Source of the DNA: Candidatus Vogelbacteria bacterium
GTDB taxonomy: Bacteria > Patescibacteriota > Minisyncoccia > Phycocordibacterales > JACRKE01
DNA length: 34,249 bases
Assembly: GCA_016215335.1 (NCBI GenBank)
Contig: JACRKE010000020.1
Coordinates: 1-34,249, forward strand
Reading direction: 5' to 3'
Shown: piece after piece, positions 10,198 to 19,998 of the stretch
Position numbering within the stretch: position 1 is the stretch's first letter
Layout: each line of letters starts with the position of its first letter
Translations under genes and position numbers: made by a program
Notes under the pieces: model-generated
Databases searched by the model: none
What the model was told of the DNA's origin: nothing
Seen by the model: the letters and a program-made list of their open reading frames with translations, nothing else

Positions 10198-10578
10198 TTA
10201 TTTCTTCTCTAATTTCTTTCGTCCCGAACCCATCGTCCTTCTTACGTTTCCTCTCCGTGTACGTGAATTAGATTTTGTTCTTTGTCCCTTTGATGGAAGC
10301 CCTCTCTGGTGCCGATCACCTCTGTAGCTCTTGATATCCTTGAGCCTCTTTATGTTTCCGGCTACCTCTCTTTTCAAATCGCCTTCGATCCTAAGCACCT
10401 CCACCTCTCGTCTTATTTTATTTTCCTGATCCGGTGTCAGGCTATTTGATCTTGTACTGAAGTCAATTTTCGCAGCGTCTAGAATATTGTGAGCACGCTT
10501 TCGACCAATTCCGTAGATGGCGGTGAGTGCTATGTCTATTCGTTTGTTCTCCGGAAGAGTGATACCAGCTATACGCAT
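10198..10578 (-). CDS. rpsM: 30S ribosomal protein S13
   Basis: MRIAGITLPENKRIDIALTAIYGIGRKRA, RGDRHQRGLPSKGQRTKSNSRTRRG; start set at MRIAG. Confidence 0.96.
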   Translation of the reverse strand: MRIAGITLPENKRIDIALTAIYGIGRKRAHNILDAAKIDFSTRSNSLTPDQENKIRREVEVLRIEGDLKREVAGNIKRLKDIKSYRGDRHQRGLPSKGQRTKSNSRTRRGNVRRTMGSGRKKLEKK

Positions 10579-10665
10579 ATGTTTAATTTTCGAATTTACA
10601 ATTATCAATTTTCACGAAGTTGTATCTTTTTTGAGCATTGGTAATTGAAAATTGGGTTATTGATC

Positions 10666-10779
10666 TTACCCTTGCCTCTGTTTATGTTTTGGTGTCGCAC
10701 ATATTACAAACACCTTTCCGTGGCGTCTAACCATTTTACATTTAACACAGAGCCTTTTTATTGATGATCTTACCTTCAT
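10666..10779 (-). CDS. rpmJ: 50S ribosomal protein L36 (37 aa, absent from the ORF track)
   Basis: Translated by hand: [37 protein letters not shown]; overlaps infA stop as TAATG. Confidence 0.95.
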   Translation of the reverse strand: MKVRSSIKRLCVKCKMVRRHGKVFVICATPKHKQRQG

Positions 10780-11006
10780 TAAAATCTCTTTATAATTCTA
10801 CCTCTCTCACCGTATTGATCTAACTCAACTGCAACCTTGTCTCCTATGAGAACCTTGATCTTGTGCAGGCGCATTTTGCCAGCAAGATAGGCTAGGGTAA
10901 TTTTACCTTGAATATCTACCCTAAACATTGTGTTGGGTAGTGACTCAACGACAACACCTACTACCTCCCCTTTATTTTTGGGGTTAATATTTGCAAAAGC
11001 CTCCAT
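10779..11006 (-). CDS. infA: Translation initiation factor IF-1
   Basis: [63 protein letters not shown]; start at MEAFAN, the ORF upstream overlaps the neighbour. Confidence 0.93.
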   Translation of the reverse strand: MEAFANINPKNKGEVVGVVVESLPNTMFRVDIQGKITLAYLAGKMRLHKIKVLIGDKVAVELDQYGERGRIIKRF

Positions 11007-11047
11007 ACGGTGGGTTTGGAAATAATAGCAAATATATGGCAATAAAG

Positions 11048-12328
11048 TCAAATTCGACCATTGTTTACTGCGGTATCTATAATTTCGACTTGAATTCTGT
11101 CTGCGTCTGATGGAAAGTTTAAAGCCCAATTTGGTGTAAATGAAATGTCTGCGGTGTCAATGGCTGGATATTTACTTAGAACCGCAGCGTATTGAGCCTT
11201 GGGAAGGGCACTAAGAGCAGAACGGAATGAATCGCTGTCTAAACTGTATACTATGGATGCGTTACCCTTGATTTTCAGTTCCACATCCATTAGCTTCTCA
11301 GGCTCGAGCGTCGCCTTGTTGAGAATGTTAATTTTCAGACCGTCGAACCCTATCAGATTTACAGGCTCATCAGCGTACTCAGAAATTTTCTTCTTGGCTA
11401 TGTATCTTGTCAGTTCTTCTTTATTTAAAAGAATCGCTTCGATCGTACCCTTACGAGTTAATGTTGTCCCGGAATTTGATAGAATTGGATCATCAATTCT
11501 GTAAAATATTCCGTCCTCAAATATCATGTATCCTTGAGGTATTTGATTTCCAATGGATTCTCGAAGCATTGGCTTCAACTTCGATTCAATACTAGCACTT
11601 GTCTTAGAAAGATCCTCGTCAGAAGGTACTAGAACATTCTCAATTTTACCACCGGCAAGTGGTGTTTTAGACCTCGCGTATATCGTTCCGTATCTTCCTG
11701 TACCTTTAAAGGCCGGGAGTGTGAAATCCTTGAGACCTATGTTGTACTCTTTGCCGGGTACGCTTGCCTGAGCTATTGTCACCGTACTTCCAGGTATTTT
11801 TTTGCCACCAATAACTTTGTATCCAGGCACTATAACATCCTTAACTAATCTAAATATCTTGCCCTCAGGTGTCTCTAGTCTCGTTCTTGCCACTAGTTCC
11901 TGGGGTTTGCTGTCGAAAGCGTTATACATTATCACTTCACCTGTGGCTTTTTCTGAAATCTGTTTTTTTACTGTGGCAGATACTGTACTCGCCTGTTCCG
12001 CGGATAGCTTTACGGTCTTCAATGATATTTGAGCAATTTTTAGATTCCTTGAGGCGTTCACGATTAGGTCTAGATTCAGATTTTGACCTCTTGGTACAAT
12101 TTTAATTTTCGCGTAAGAAAAAAGATACGACTCTTGCCACAGGCCAAATGAAATTAGTAGAACCACTATGACGAGGAGAGATATTTTCCATATAATACCT
12201 CTCCCCTTCTTCCCCCTTGCAGGTTCAAATTTGAGAGTATGCTCTTCTACCATTCTCTTCTTGTGAAGTGATTCGAGTAGCTCGGCCTTTCTTTTTGGTA
12301 TTATGTCTCCGCTTATTTTTCTTGCCAT
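11048..12328 (-). CDS. Single-pass membrane protein with large extracytoplasmic region (possibly baseplate-J-like fold)
   Basis: One TM helix ([20 protein letters not shown]) and beta-rich C-terminal part; family assignment from general resemblance only. Confidence 0.6.
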   Translation of the reverse strand: MARKISGDIIPKRKAELLESLHKKRMVEEHTLKFEPARGKKGRGIIWKISLLVIVVLLISFGLWQESYLFSYAKIKIVPRGQNLNLDLIVNASRNLKIAQISLKTVKLSAEQASTVSATVKKQISEKATGEVIMYNAFDSKPQELVARTRLETPEGKIFRLVKDVIVPGYKVIGGKKIPGSTVTIAQASVPGKEYNIGLKDFTLPAFKGTGRYGTIYARSKTPLAGGKIENVLVPSDEDLSKTSASIESKLKPMLRESIGNQIPQGYMIFEDGIFYRIDDPILSNSGTTLTRKGTIEAILLNKEELTRYIAKKKISEYADEPVNLIGFDGLKINILNKATLEPEKLMDVELKIKGNASIVYSLDSDSFRSALSALPKAQYAAVLSKYPAIDTADISFTPNWALNFPSDADRIQVEIIDTAVNNGRI

Positions 12329-12331
12329 GGA

Positions 12332-13498
12332 TTATCCTTTTATTTTAGCAGAAAAAATGATAGATAGCATTATAAACAAGTCGTCAATGTTACTGCTTGA
12401 TACGTTGCAATATCGGCTAAGCATATCCTTGTTTAAAACTTTAGCATTTTTGTGTGAGAATCCAAGTCTCTCCAATACATTATGTATAAAGTTATTAAAG
12501 CTATTGTCTCCAATTAATACAATTATTGGATGGTTTTCTCCGCTATTCTTGTGTGATTTGTCTGCATTTTTCCACAAAGAAGCCTGTTCTAATTCAAGTT
12601 TCGAAAAATCTTTAGCCTCTGCATGCGTTTTAAGTTTCAAGGTATAGTGCATTCTAAGTTCTGACTCTGCTATAACGTATGGTTTCCGAGTCAGTTTGGC
12701 ATATTCACGAATAAGTATCTGTCTTCCTGCTGGAAGTGAGGTCTGGGTGCTTATTACTCCTCGATGTATATCCATTAAATCTGTAGTTTCGTCACCAAAT
12801 TCGACATAAGTATAGTTCTTTTGATCAAATATGCTCTGAATTACGTTCCATGCCGCGTATTCAAATGAGTGGAGTGATATATTGTCGCGATGAAGGTGTG
12901 TACAATCTTTTATTGATTCAATGATTATATCTGCAATGTCACTATTAACAATGCTTAAGAAAAGTTTAATAATAACTGAATTGGCGTTATTTTCTAAAAA
13001 ATTTGAAGTCTCATAGCCATTCAGAGAAACAGACATTATCTCCTTGTCCATGATAACCACAGGGTTTGTACGATTGCCTGTTATTGACCCTATGTTATTT
13101 TCAATCAGTCTACTAATATAGGACTCAGTGATCTTCTTTTTGTCGAGACCGGAGACGCTAATCGTTCTTAAATTAATTTTATGAATTAATGGCGAAATTG
13201 TGACAATCACCCTCGAGTAACTCTTCGTTCTATGGTCGTGTCTTAAACTGTTTACCGATTCCTTTATGCTTTTCTGTATTACTTTTTTGTATCTTTCAAT
13301 ATCAAAATAATCGCCAGTTTGTATAGCATGTTTGCTCATGCTGAATATAATCGGCTTTCGACCAGAGGCTAGAAGTACAATTGCTGAAGCGATTCTAGAG
13401 CTTCCGACATCAATAACCAGAACTTTTTCTTCTGTTTCAGGGTTGCCTTTTTGTTGAATACTAAAGGGCCACATGTGAGTATATTGTAACACGTGCAC
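12332..13498 (-). CDS. Divergent actin-fold ATPase, FtsA/PilM-like
   Basis: VLVIDVGSSRIASAIV phosphate-1-like and YVEFGDETTDLMDIHRG phosphate-2-like motifs. Confidence 0.55.
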   Translation of the reverse strand: MHVLQYTHMWPFSIQQKGNPETEEKVLVIDVGSSRIASAIVLLASGRKPIIFSMSKHAIQTGDYFDIERYKKVIQKSIKESVNSLRHDHRTKSYSRVIVTISPLIHKINLRTISVSGLDKKKITESYISRLIENNIGSITGNRTNPVVIMDKEIMSVSLNGYETSNFLENNANSVIIKLFLSIVNSDIADIIIESIKDCTHLHRDNISLHSFEYAAWNVIQSIFDQKNYTYVEFGDETTDLMDIHRGVISTQTSLPAGRQILIREYAKLTRKPYVIAESELRMHYTLKLKTHAEAKDFSKLELEQASLWKNADKSHKNSGENHPIIVLIGDNSFNNFIHNVLERLGFSHKNAKVLNKDMLSRYCNVSSSNIDDLFIMLSIIFSAKIKG

Positions 13499-13519
13499 TA
13501 AAATGCGAGAGTGGAAAGG

Positions 13520-15406
13520 CTATTCAATCACTGCCTTGATTCTGCGTATGCCTGCTGCAACCGCTTCTTCCTTTATAATTTTGAAAGTTCCATTAAGTTC
13601 TTTAGTATTTTTCACATGAGGTCCACCGCAAAATTCTACTGAAAAAGCGTCTTTGATTTTAGGATTCTCTGGCGTTGCGTCCTTGGGGCCGACCGAGTAG
13701 ACCGAAACCATTTCAGGATAATCAGCATTAAATTCATGCTCCGCGCCGTAAGTTTCAGCTTCTTCCTTCTTCATGACAGTACTGGATACTGGAAGACATT
13801 CCTTAATTTTGTTATTAACTATTTCCTCTATTTGTCGTTTCTCGTCGTCTGTCATTTTGTGTGGACTCACGAAATCTATACGTAGACGTTCTGCAGTGAT
13901 GTTTGATCCGCGTTGGTGTACGTTTGGACCCAGTACGATTTGAAGTGCTTTGAGCAGAAGATGATGGGCCGTGTGATATCGCACAGTAGCCTCTGAGTTA
14001 TCAGCTAGTCCCCCTTTGAATTTCTGTTCCGCGCCTGCTCGCGAAAGGGCTTGATGATTTTTCATTGCGGTTTCGTACGCCAGTAAATCTACTGTCATTC
14101 TTTTTTCTTTTGCGAGTTCTTGGGTAACCTCAATGGGAAAGCCGTATGTAGTGAATAGTACAAAGGCGTCCTGGCCAGAAATGGTATCACCTGTTAGCTC
14201 CTCAAAATGCTTCATTCCACGAGCAAGTGTCGTTCTAAACTTAGCTTCTTCTTCCTGTATAAGGTGTTGGATTGCTCCGTGTTTTTCGCTAAGCTCATTG
14301 TATACATTTTCAAATGGTCTGATTGAAGTTGTAACAAGTAGATGTAGCGCCCCATTCGGAAGTGAGAGTGTGTCAGCGTAACGAACTGCTCTGCGTAGTA
14401 GTCTGCGGAGAATGTAGCCTTGATCAGTATTTGATGCCTGTATGCCGGCTGATGCCATGAATATGACTCCGCGCAGATGATCAGCGATTACACGCATAGC
14501 ATAGGCATTCTCCTCGTATTTTTTGCCGCTGACTCGCTCAATCTCATGAATAGTGGGTAGAAAAAGGTCAGTCTGAAATACATCAGCCCTATTTTCTGAC
14601 GCTGCTGTTATTCGTTCGAGTCCACCACCAAAGTCCACGTTTCTCTGTGGCAATTCATCAAATCCGTTTACTGTTTTTTTATATTGAATAAAAACAGAAT
14701 TGCCGATCTCTATAAAACGGCCGCAGTCGCAGTTCGGATGGCAATGTTTCCCGAATTTTGCGTTGTGCTCAATGTGAGTGAATTCGTAAAAGAGCTCAGA
14801 GTCTGGTCCGCCGATCTCCCCCACCGGCATTTTGTCCGGGGTTCCAGAACGACTCCACCAGTTCTTATTTGCGTTGTATGTAAATATGCGTCCACCCTGC
14901 ATTCCGTTATCACCACCATTTTCTTCTGTGATAATCTCCACTACTTTGGCATCCATGTTTTCCCTCCCGAAAATTTCCTGCCATATTTTAATCGATTCAT
15001 CGTCGCGTCCTATTCCGAGTTCGTGATCTCCAGAAAAGGCACTCACGTATATGCGGTTCGGATTGAGGCCAACTACTTTTGTAAGATAGTCAAAAAACCA
15101 AGGAAGCTGCTCCTGCTTGAAATAATCACCGAGCGACCAGTTACCAAGCATTTCAAAAAACGTTGTGTGTCTGTTGTCGCCCACTTCTTCAATGTCTTCA
15201 GCTCGAAAACTCTTCTGTGAGTTTACGAGTCTCTTGCCTAGGGGATGAGGTTGTCCTAAAAGATATGGTACAAGAGGTTGCATTCCAGATGAGGTGAAGA
15301 GTGTTGTCGGATCATTCTCCGGAATAATAGGAGCACTATGAATAACGGCGTGACCACGCTTGCGAAAAAAGTCTAAATATTTCTGGCGAATCTCCCTTGA
15401 GTTCAT
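13520..15406 (-). CDS. alaS: Alanine--tRNA ligase lacking the C-terminal (C-Ala) domain
   Basis: LFTSSGMQPLVPYLLG, editing-site HTAHHLL and FCGGPHV; ends soon after the CxxxH motif. Confidence 0.96.
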   Translation of the reverse strand: MNSREIRQKYLDFFRKRGHAVIHSAPIIPENDPTTLFTSSGMQPLVPYLLGQPHPLGKRLVNSQKSFRAEDIEEVGDNRHTTFFEMLGNWSLGDYFKQEQLPWFFDYLTKVVGLNPNRIYVSAFSGDHELGIGRDDESIKIWQEIFGRENMDAKVVEIITEENGGDNGMQGGRIFTYNANKNWWSRSGTPDKMPVGEIGGPDSELFYEFTHIEHNAKFGKHCHPNCDCGRFIEIGNSVFIQYKKTVNGFDELPQRNVDFGGGLERITAASENRADVFQTDLFLPTIHEIERVSGKKYEENAYAMRVIADHLRGVIFMASAGIQASNTDQGYILRRLLRRAVRYADTLSLPNGALHLLVTTSIRPFENVYNELSEKHGAIQHLIQEEEAKFRTTLARGMKHFEELTGDTISGQDAFVLFTTYGFPIEVTQELAKEKRMTVDLLAYETAMKNHQALSRAGAEQKFKGGLADNSEATVRYHTAHHLLLKALQIVLGPNVHQRGSNITAERLRIDFVSPHKMTDDEKRQIEEIVNNKIKECLPVSSTVMKKEEAETYGAEHEFNADYPEMVSVYSVGPKDATPENPKIKDAFSVEFCGGPHVKNTKELNGTFKIIKEEAVAAGIRRIKAVIE

Positions 15407-15446
15407 TTTGTAATTCTAGCAAGCGGTAGTAAAAGATACAAAGATG

Positions 15447-15470
15447 GTCCGGGAGCTTCCGCTCCCGGAC
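15447..15470 (-). terminator. Hairpin GTCCGGGAGC-TTCC-GCTCCCGGAC downstream of the orphan gene
   Basis: 10-bp perfect stem; weak T-tract on the minus strand. Confidence 0.55.
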
Positions 15471-15518
15471 CCAATTAAGCTTCTGCTGTTGGCTAATCAT
15501 TCACAATCAAAGACACTT

Positions 15519-16370
15519 CTAAGCGCCCGGTCTGCTCGTTCTTGCTGTTTGGACGATAGCGGGGATCAACTCTTGGAAGTTTATCTCCTTCTTCACCCAT
15601 GCGGCTACCATCATGCGTAGTAGTTCCTGGGTTATGTCATCATGGAATGTGTCTAGCCACTTGCCAATTTCCACCGAGGTCCAGACTGGCGCATCCAGTC
15701 TCCTTCTGAACAGGTCCTTTATTCCTCGAGTCCAAACCTCTCGGGCCCCTGAGTTATCCGGAGGACACGGGAAGATGTTCAGATGCTCTATGAACAAAGT
15801 TTCATTCCTGAACTTATCGTATGGGAGTGAGGCGTAGTGCCCGTAAGAACCCACAAGGAGTCCAAGAGCGTGAATCGAAAGGGCTGACTGCTCAGGGATC
15901 CAATGCTCGGCGATCTGGCCCAGGAGCCACAACCTTGACTTTATGAATGTCCTGTTCGTGCTTACTCCGCTAGTGTCCTTGTACCTGGCAGTCCCATAGA
16001 CCGGTAGTCCTGTTTCCGAGTCAGTGCCTGCGAGGTAGTGCTCGAAGGTGCTTATCAATAGTCGCTTGTCATGACAGAAGAGTAGATTGAATAGATCAAG
16101 TAGTTTGATCACTCTATCCTCGTCTTCGGCGTTGACAGCCTGTTTGATGGCTCCTCGCACAATGACATCCAATTCTGAGAGTGCCGACTCAATTACGAAT
16201 CTCCATGAGATTAGGCCAGACAGTAGATTTGCTGTTAGTGCGGCCTCAATTTCCAGCATCTTTCCATCCGATTCAGTCATACCTCCGATAGCAAACAAAC
16301 GCTTGATTACACTCGCCAGCGCCATCGGTGTGGTGACTGAACTCGAGTAGCAAACCCTTGGTGTTTGCAT
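15519..16370 (-). CDS. Uncharacterised ~283 aa helical protein
   Basis: Start MQTPRV preceded by GAGGTGG SD; ORF extends to 16460; no recognised family. Confidence 0.7.
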   Translation of the reverse strand: MQTPRVCYSSSVTTPMALASVIKRLFAIGGMTESDGKMLEIEAALTANLLSGLISWRFVIESALSELDVIVRGAIKQAVNAEDEDRVIKLLDLFNLLFCHDKRLLISTFEHYLAGTDSETGLPVYGTARYKDTSGVSTNRTFIKSRLWLLGQIAEHWIPEQSALSIHALGLLVGSYGHYASLPYDKFRNETLFIEHLNIFPCPPDNSGAREVWTRGIKDLFRRRLDAPVWTSVEIGKWLDTFHDDITQELLRMMVAAWVKKEINFQELIPAIVQTARTSRPGA

Positions 16371-16476
16371 AACCACCTCACTTTCGGGCCGTAGCCCACA
16401 TGACACTCTCTCCTCGTAAGGGAGATGTGTTTTAATAGCTCGTAAGCTCTTCAAACACATGCGTCAATCCGTATTA

Positions 16477-16505
16477 TGTATAAAACAATGAAATGCACAT
16501 GTCAA
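16477..16505 (-). promoter_or_regulatory. Near-consensus sigma70 promoter for the orphan gene
   Basis: Minus strand TTGACA - 17 nt - TATACA. Confidence 0.75.
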
Positions 16506-16542
16506 ATGCTGCGTCGGTGTCAAAATACAGTAGAGTTTCACT

Positions 16543-17652
16543 CTACTGTATTATTCCGCCACCGAGACATTCGTTTCCGTTATAGAGTACCAATGATTGT
16601 CCTGAGGTTATCGCTGTTTGTGCCTCTCTAAAAATTATTTTAGCGGCAATTTTGTCTATTATTTCCAGCTTGCATTCCTGCAGTGGTTGACGATAGCGAG
16701 TTCTTGCCCGGTATGTTCTAAAAAAAACAGGTGTCTCACCAAGAATCCAATTTACGTCCCGTAAATTAATTGCCTTTTGTTCAACATCCGATGTTGAACA
16801 TTCCTTATGAGATACTGTTATTTGATTCGAGGTTAAATTTTTGGAAACTATGTAGTACGGCTCATCATCAGAAGTTTTTTCATTTATTCTAAATCCCTTC
16901 CTCTCGCCTATCGTGTACAGTAGTGCTCCATCGTGTGTTCCTATGACTTTTCCCGATTCATCCAGCACCTTGCCTTGTTTAAGTTCAATATAGTGGCTTA
17001 AAAATTCCTTCATATCTACCATGCCGAGAAAGCAGACTCCCTGGCTATCTTTTTTATCTGCAACTGGAAGTCTGAATTTATGCGCAAGTTCTCTGACTTC
17101 GGGTTTAGTAAGGTGGCCTATTGGAAATAATGTTTTGCTCAACTGTTCTTGTGTGAGAGTCCAGAGGAAGTAGGTCTGGTCCTTGTTTTTGTCTATTCCT
17201 GCCAAAAGTTTACCGTTTATGTTTTGCGCATAATGACCCGTTGCAATGTAGTCTGCCCCCATCTCAATCGCCTTGTGTAAAAATGCGTCAAACTTTACGT
17301 GCTTGTTGCACATTACGTCGGGGTTCGGAACTTTTCCTGCGCTGTATTCACTAATCATATAATCTACAACACTCTTCTTGTATTCATCTGTGCAATCTAG
17401 AGTAATGAAAGGAATCTGGAGATGCGCCGCGACGCGCATGGCGTCGCGGCGCTCATCCGGCCATGGACACGACAGCCACTCCGGCGACCACACTTTTATA
17501 AAAACGCCCGTGACATCGTAGCCATGTCCTTTAAGTAGCGCCGCAGATACAGCAGAATCAACACCGCCTGAGAGGCCGACGAATATCTTTGAACGAGGTT
17601 GTAGGGGGTAGGTTGTAGGGGGTAGGCCTTTATACATAAAATTTAATCCCAA
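16543..17652 (-). CDS. mnmA: tRNA-specific 2-thiouridylase MnmA
   Basis: FVGLSGGVDSAVSAALLKGHGYDVTGVFIKVW, DYIATGHYAQ, KDKDQTYFLW-type motif (KNKDQTYFLWTL), DSQGVCFLG. Confidence 0.97.
   Translation of the reverse strand: MGLNFMYKGLPPTTYPLQPRSKIFVGLSGGVDSAVSAALLKGHGYDVTGVFIKVWSPEWLSCPWPDERRDAMRVAAHLQIPFITLDCTDEYKKSVVDYMISEYSAGKVPNPDVMCNKHVKFDAFLHKAIEMGADYIATGHYAQNINGKLLAGIDKNKDQTYFLWTLTQEQLSKTLFPIGHLTKPEVRELAHKFRLPVADKKDSQGVCFLGMVDMKEFLSHYIELKQGKVLDESGKVIGTHDGALLYTIGERKGFRINEKTSDDEPYYIVSKNLTSNQITVSHKECSTSDVEQKAINLRDVNWILGETPVFFRTYRARTRYRQPLQECKLEIIDKIAAKIIFREAQTAITSGQSLVLYNGNECLGGGIIQ
17593..17627. repeat. Tandem G/C-rich repeat (GGTTGTAGGGGGTA)x2 inside the 5' end of mnmA
   Basis: Read directly; encodes PPTTYPLQPRS; related CTACAACCTAC sequence just upstream at about 17678-17702. 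Confidence 0.75.
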
Positions 17653-17706
17653 TCAACCTAACATTTATGGTGTATTTTCTACAACCTACTTACTACTGCC
17701 TACACT

Positions 17707-18663
17707 CTAATCCAGATACTTTGCTCTGTTTTTCTTGTGCTCCTCTAGAGTTTCCGCGTATCTTGTTTTGCCATCTCTACCGTTTAAATAATATAGATAG
17801 TTTGACTTCGTTGGGAATAATGTTGCCTTGATTGACGCGAGTCCTGGATTTGATATCGGACCCTTGGGCAGTCCTCGGTGGATATAGGTGTTGTAGGGTG
17901 AATCGGTTTTCAAATCATTCTGGGTGAGTTCTCTAGAAGTTTTGTGAAGGTAGTAAGCGAATGACGCGTCTACTTGGAGAGGCATATCTATGTAAATTCT
18001 TTTCCACAAAATGCCGGATACGATTCTTCTGTCTGTTTCATTGTCCGTCTCTTTTTCAATGATTGAGGCCATGGTTATAATGTCATCAATTTTTTTCTTA
18101 GATGATGCGAAGGCCGGCTTCATTGTCTCAGTTCTAGCGTCAAAATTACTCCTCATTTTTTGTATTATGTCTGTCGTGCGCTCCACGGGTGAAAAAAAAT
18201 AAGTGTCCGGGAACAGATAGCCCTCATAAGACTGTGCTTCGGCTATAAAGCTTTCACGGTCTACAGCTTCAATGTTCTTCGATATTATGCCGGCTATATC
18301 TTCCACGGTACTCCCTTCAGGTATTGTAATTTTTATTAGTGATAGATTGTAGTCCCCCTTCGCAAACCTATGGGCTATTGTCCACGAGGAGATACCACCC
18401 TCGAATAGATAATCTCCTGATTGAATATTTTTATCCGCTCCAAGTAATCTCAGATATAAGTTGAATATAAATGTGGAGGATATAAAGCCATCTCTTTCGA
18501 GGCGCGTTGTAATGTCTTGCGCAGACTCTCCTTTCTCAACTCTAAATATTACATTTTTATTTATGTTCGTTTCAGCGCCCATGCTCCGTGATGTGAGAAA
18601 GATTCCCGACATAACAAAAAACACTATAAGCAGACTTATTAATTTTACTTTTTTTATTCCCAT
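17707..18663 (-). CDS. mltG: Endolytic murein transglycosylase MltG
   Basis: N-terminal TM, IPEGSTVEDIA, EGYLFPDTYFF, ASIIEKET, GPISNPGLASIKA. Confidence 0.93.
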   Translation of the reverse strand: MGIKKVKLISLLIVFFVMSGIFLTSRSMGAETNINKNVIFRVEKGESAQDITTRLERDGFISSTFIFNLYLRLLGADKNIQSGDYLFEGGISSWTIAHRFAKGDYNLSLIKITIPEGSTVEDIAGIISKNIEAVDRESFIAEAQSYEGYLFPDTYFFSPVERTTDIIQKMRSNFDARTETMKPAFASSKKKIDDIITMASIIEKETDNETDRRIVSGILWKRIYIDMPLQVDASFAYYLHKTSRELTQNDLKTDSPYNTYIHRGLPKGPISNPGLASIKATLFPTKSNYLYYLNGRDGKTRYAETLEEHKKNRAKYLD

Positions 18664-18714
18664 ATAATATAGAACACTCTCATATTCGTGAGACCAATTT
18701 TAACCACCGTGCCA

Positions 18715-19890
18715 CTAAATTGGAATATTCACCGGAGCCTCTGACGATTTGGATTCAATTCTGTCTAGAGCAGGCGATCCGACAACTGCTCCGGGCAGGT
18801 GCCAAATAGTTGCAAGCTCCTCCGCACTCATTGTGCATGGAGCTTGCACTCTGTCATCATAGAAAAAGGATCTTTTCCTATACCTATCATACATTCTTCT
18901 CTTCATAGCTGAAACCCTAATTCCACTCCAATCCTTCCATGGGTAGTTTACACTCGTTGATTTGCCCTTGAGAGCATTGTAGTTGGGTGCGTTAAAAGGT
19001 GAAAATAGCGCTCCAACCAGTCCCGCAAGCGCCTTGTCGAACCTATCGTTTTTGGCGGCGTAAATTGCTCGTATTCCTACATCAAAGGCGGGCTTGCTTA
19101 TAAGCCTGTTCAATACTTCAGCCTTCTCGCGATCTTGTGGCGACACAGTTTTAAATTTCTCCTTGTCCGGCTCATACAATTTTTTTATCGCCTCCTCTGC
19201 CTCGTCCTTCCATTTGGATTTCGATGCCATAATTAAAATTTGCAGCCACATCTGATGATCCGCCGGAATTGAACCCATGATCTCGATTAAACTCGCTATC
19301 GGATCCGTTTTAAACTCTTCCTTTGGATTTTTATCAAGGCTCAAATAGTAGTCATAGTAAGTCTTGAGCGGGAGAATGCTTGGTTTTTTCGGATCCTTTA
19401 CAAGATCGGCGCCTTGTATTTGCCAGTCATTATCCGTGTCAAGATAGTTTACGTTTTGAACATAATCTTCAACCTCGCGGATTTCTATTCCGGGATACTG
19501 GGCATAAAATTGAGCCTCAACTCCGTTTCTGAATTTGGCCGGAATATGAACCATGAATTTCACCTTGCCATTTATTGAAACTATTTCGAGGGATGACCAC
19601 AATCGTACTTGTCCTTTGAAAATTTGCTCGTAGTACTTCTCGCCTTCGCCCGGCTGATTGAATGCGTTAAGCACGAGCTCCATCGCAATTGGCGTCTTTA
19701 CTATTTCCTTTGGCAGCCTGATCTCAAGGGTGACCCATTTCGTCGATGCTATGAATTGGGCTCTCAAATAACTCTGCCAAGTTTTATATGCAAAAAAAAT
19801 CACAATCAAGGGTACGGAAATCGGCGCCATCTGAAAGGCATAGATTATAGAATACAATAGACCTTGTCCCAATATATCTGACACTAACAT
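18715..19890 (-). CDS. Membrane-anchored hypothetical protein (CPR-conserved type)
   Basis: N-terminal TM ISVPLIVIFFAY; start set at MLVSDILGQ because the upstream GTG (19923) abuts a long hairpin. Confidence 0.65.
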   Translation of the reverse strand: MLVSDILGQGLLYSIIYAFQMAPISVPLIVIFFAYKTWQSYLRAQFIASTKWVTLEIRLPKEIVKTPIAMELVLNAFNQPGEGEKYYEQIFKGQVRLWSSLEIVSINGKVKFMVHIPAKFRNGVEAQFYAQYPGIEIREVEDYVQNVNYLDTDNDWQIQGADLVKDPKKPSILPLKTYYDYYLSLDKNPKEEFKTDPIASLIEIMGSIPADHQMWLQILIMASKSKWKDEAEEAIKKLYEPDKEKFKTVSPQDREKAEVLNRLISKPAFDVGIRAIYAAKNDRFDKALAGLVGALFSPFNAPNYNALKGKSTSVNYPWKDWSGIRVSAMKRRMYDRYRKRSFFYDDRVQAPCTMSAEELATIWHLPGAVVGSPALDRIESKSSEAPVNIPI

Positions 19891-19923
19891 ATCTCTATTC
19901 TGCAAGAATGTAGCGCTATCCAC

Positions 19924-19975
19924 AAGTTGAAAACAAAAAAACAGTTCCTATGAACTGTTTTTTTGTTTTCAACTT
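19924..19975. terminator. 24-bp perfect inverted repeat, bidirectional terminator
   Basis: AAGTTGAAAACAAAAAAACAGTTC-CTAT-GAACTGTTTTTTTGTTTTCAACTT. Confidence 0.85.
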
Positions 19976-19998
19976 CTCTAATTTATGTAATTTTAATT

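Noticed and set aside
11048-12328. Prophage baseplate gene
   Set aside because: The baseplate-J-like resemblance is weak, the protein has an N-terminal TM helix and there are no other phage genes nearby.
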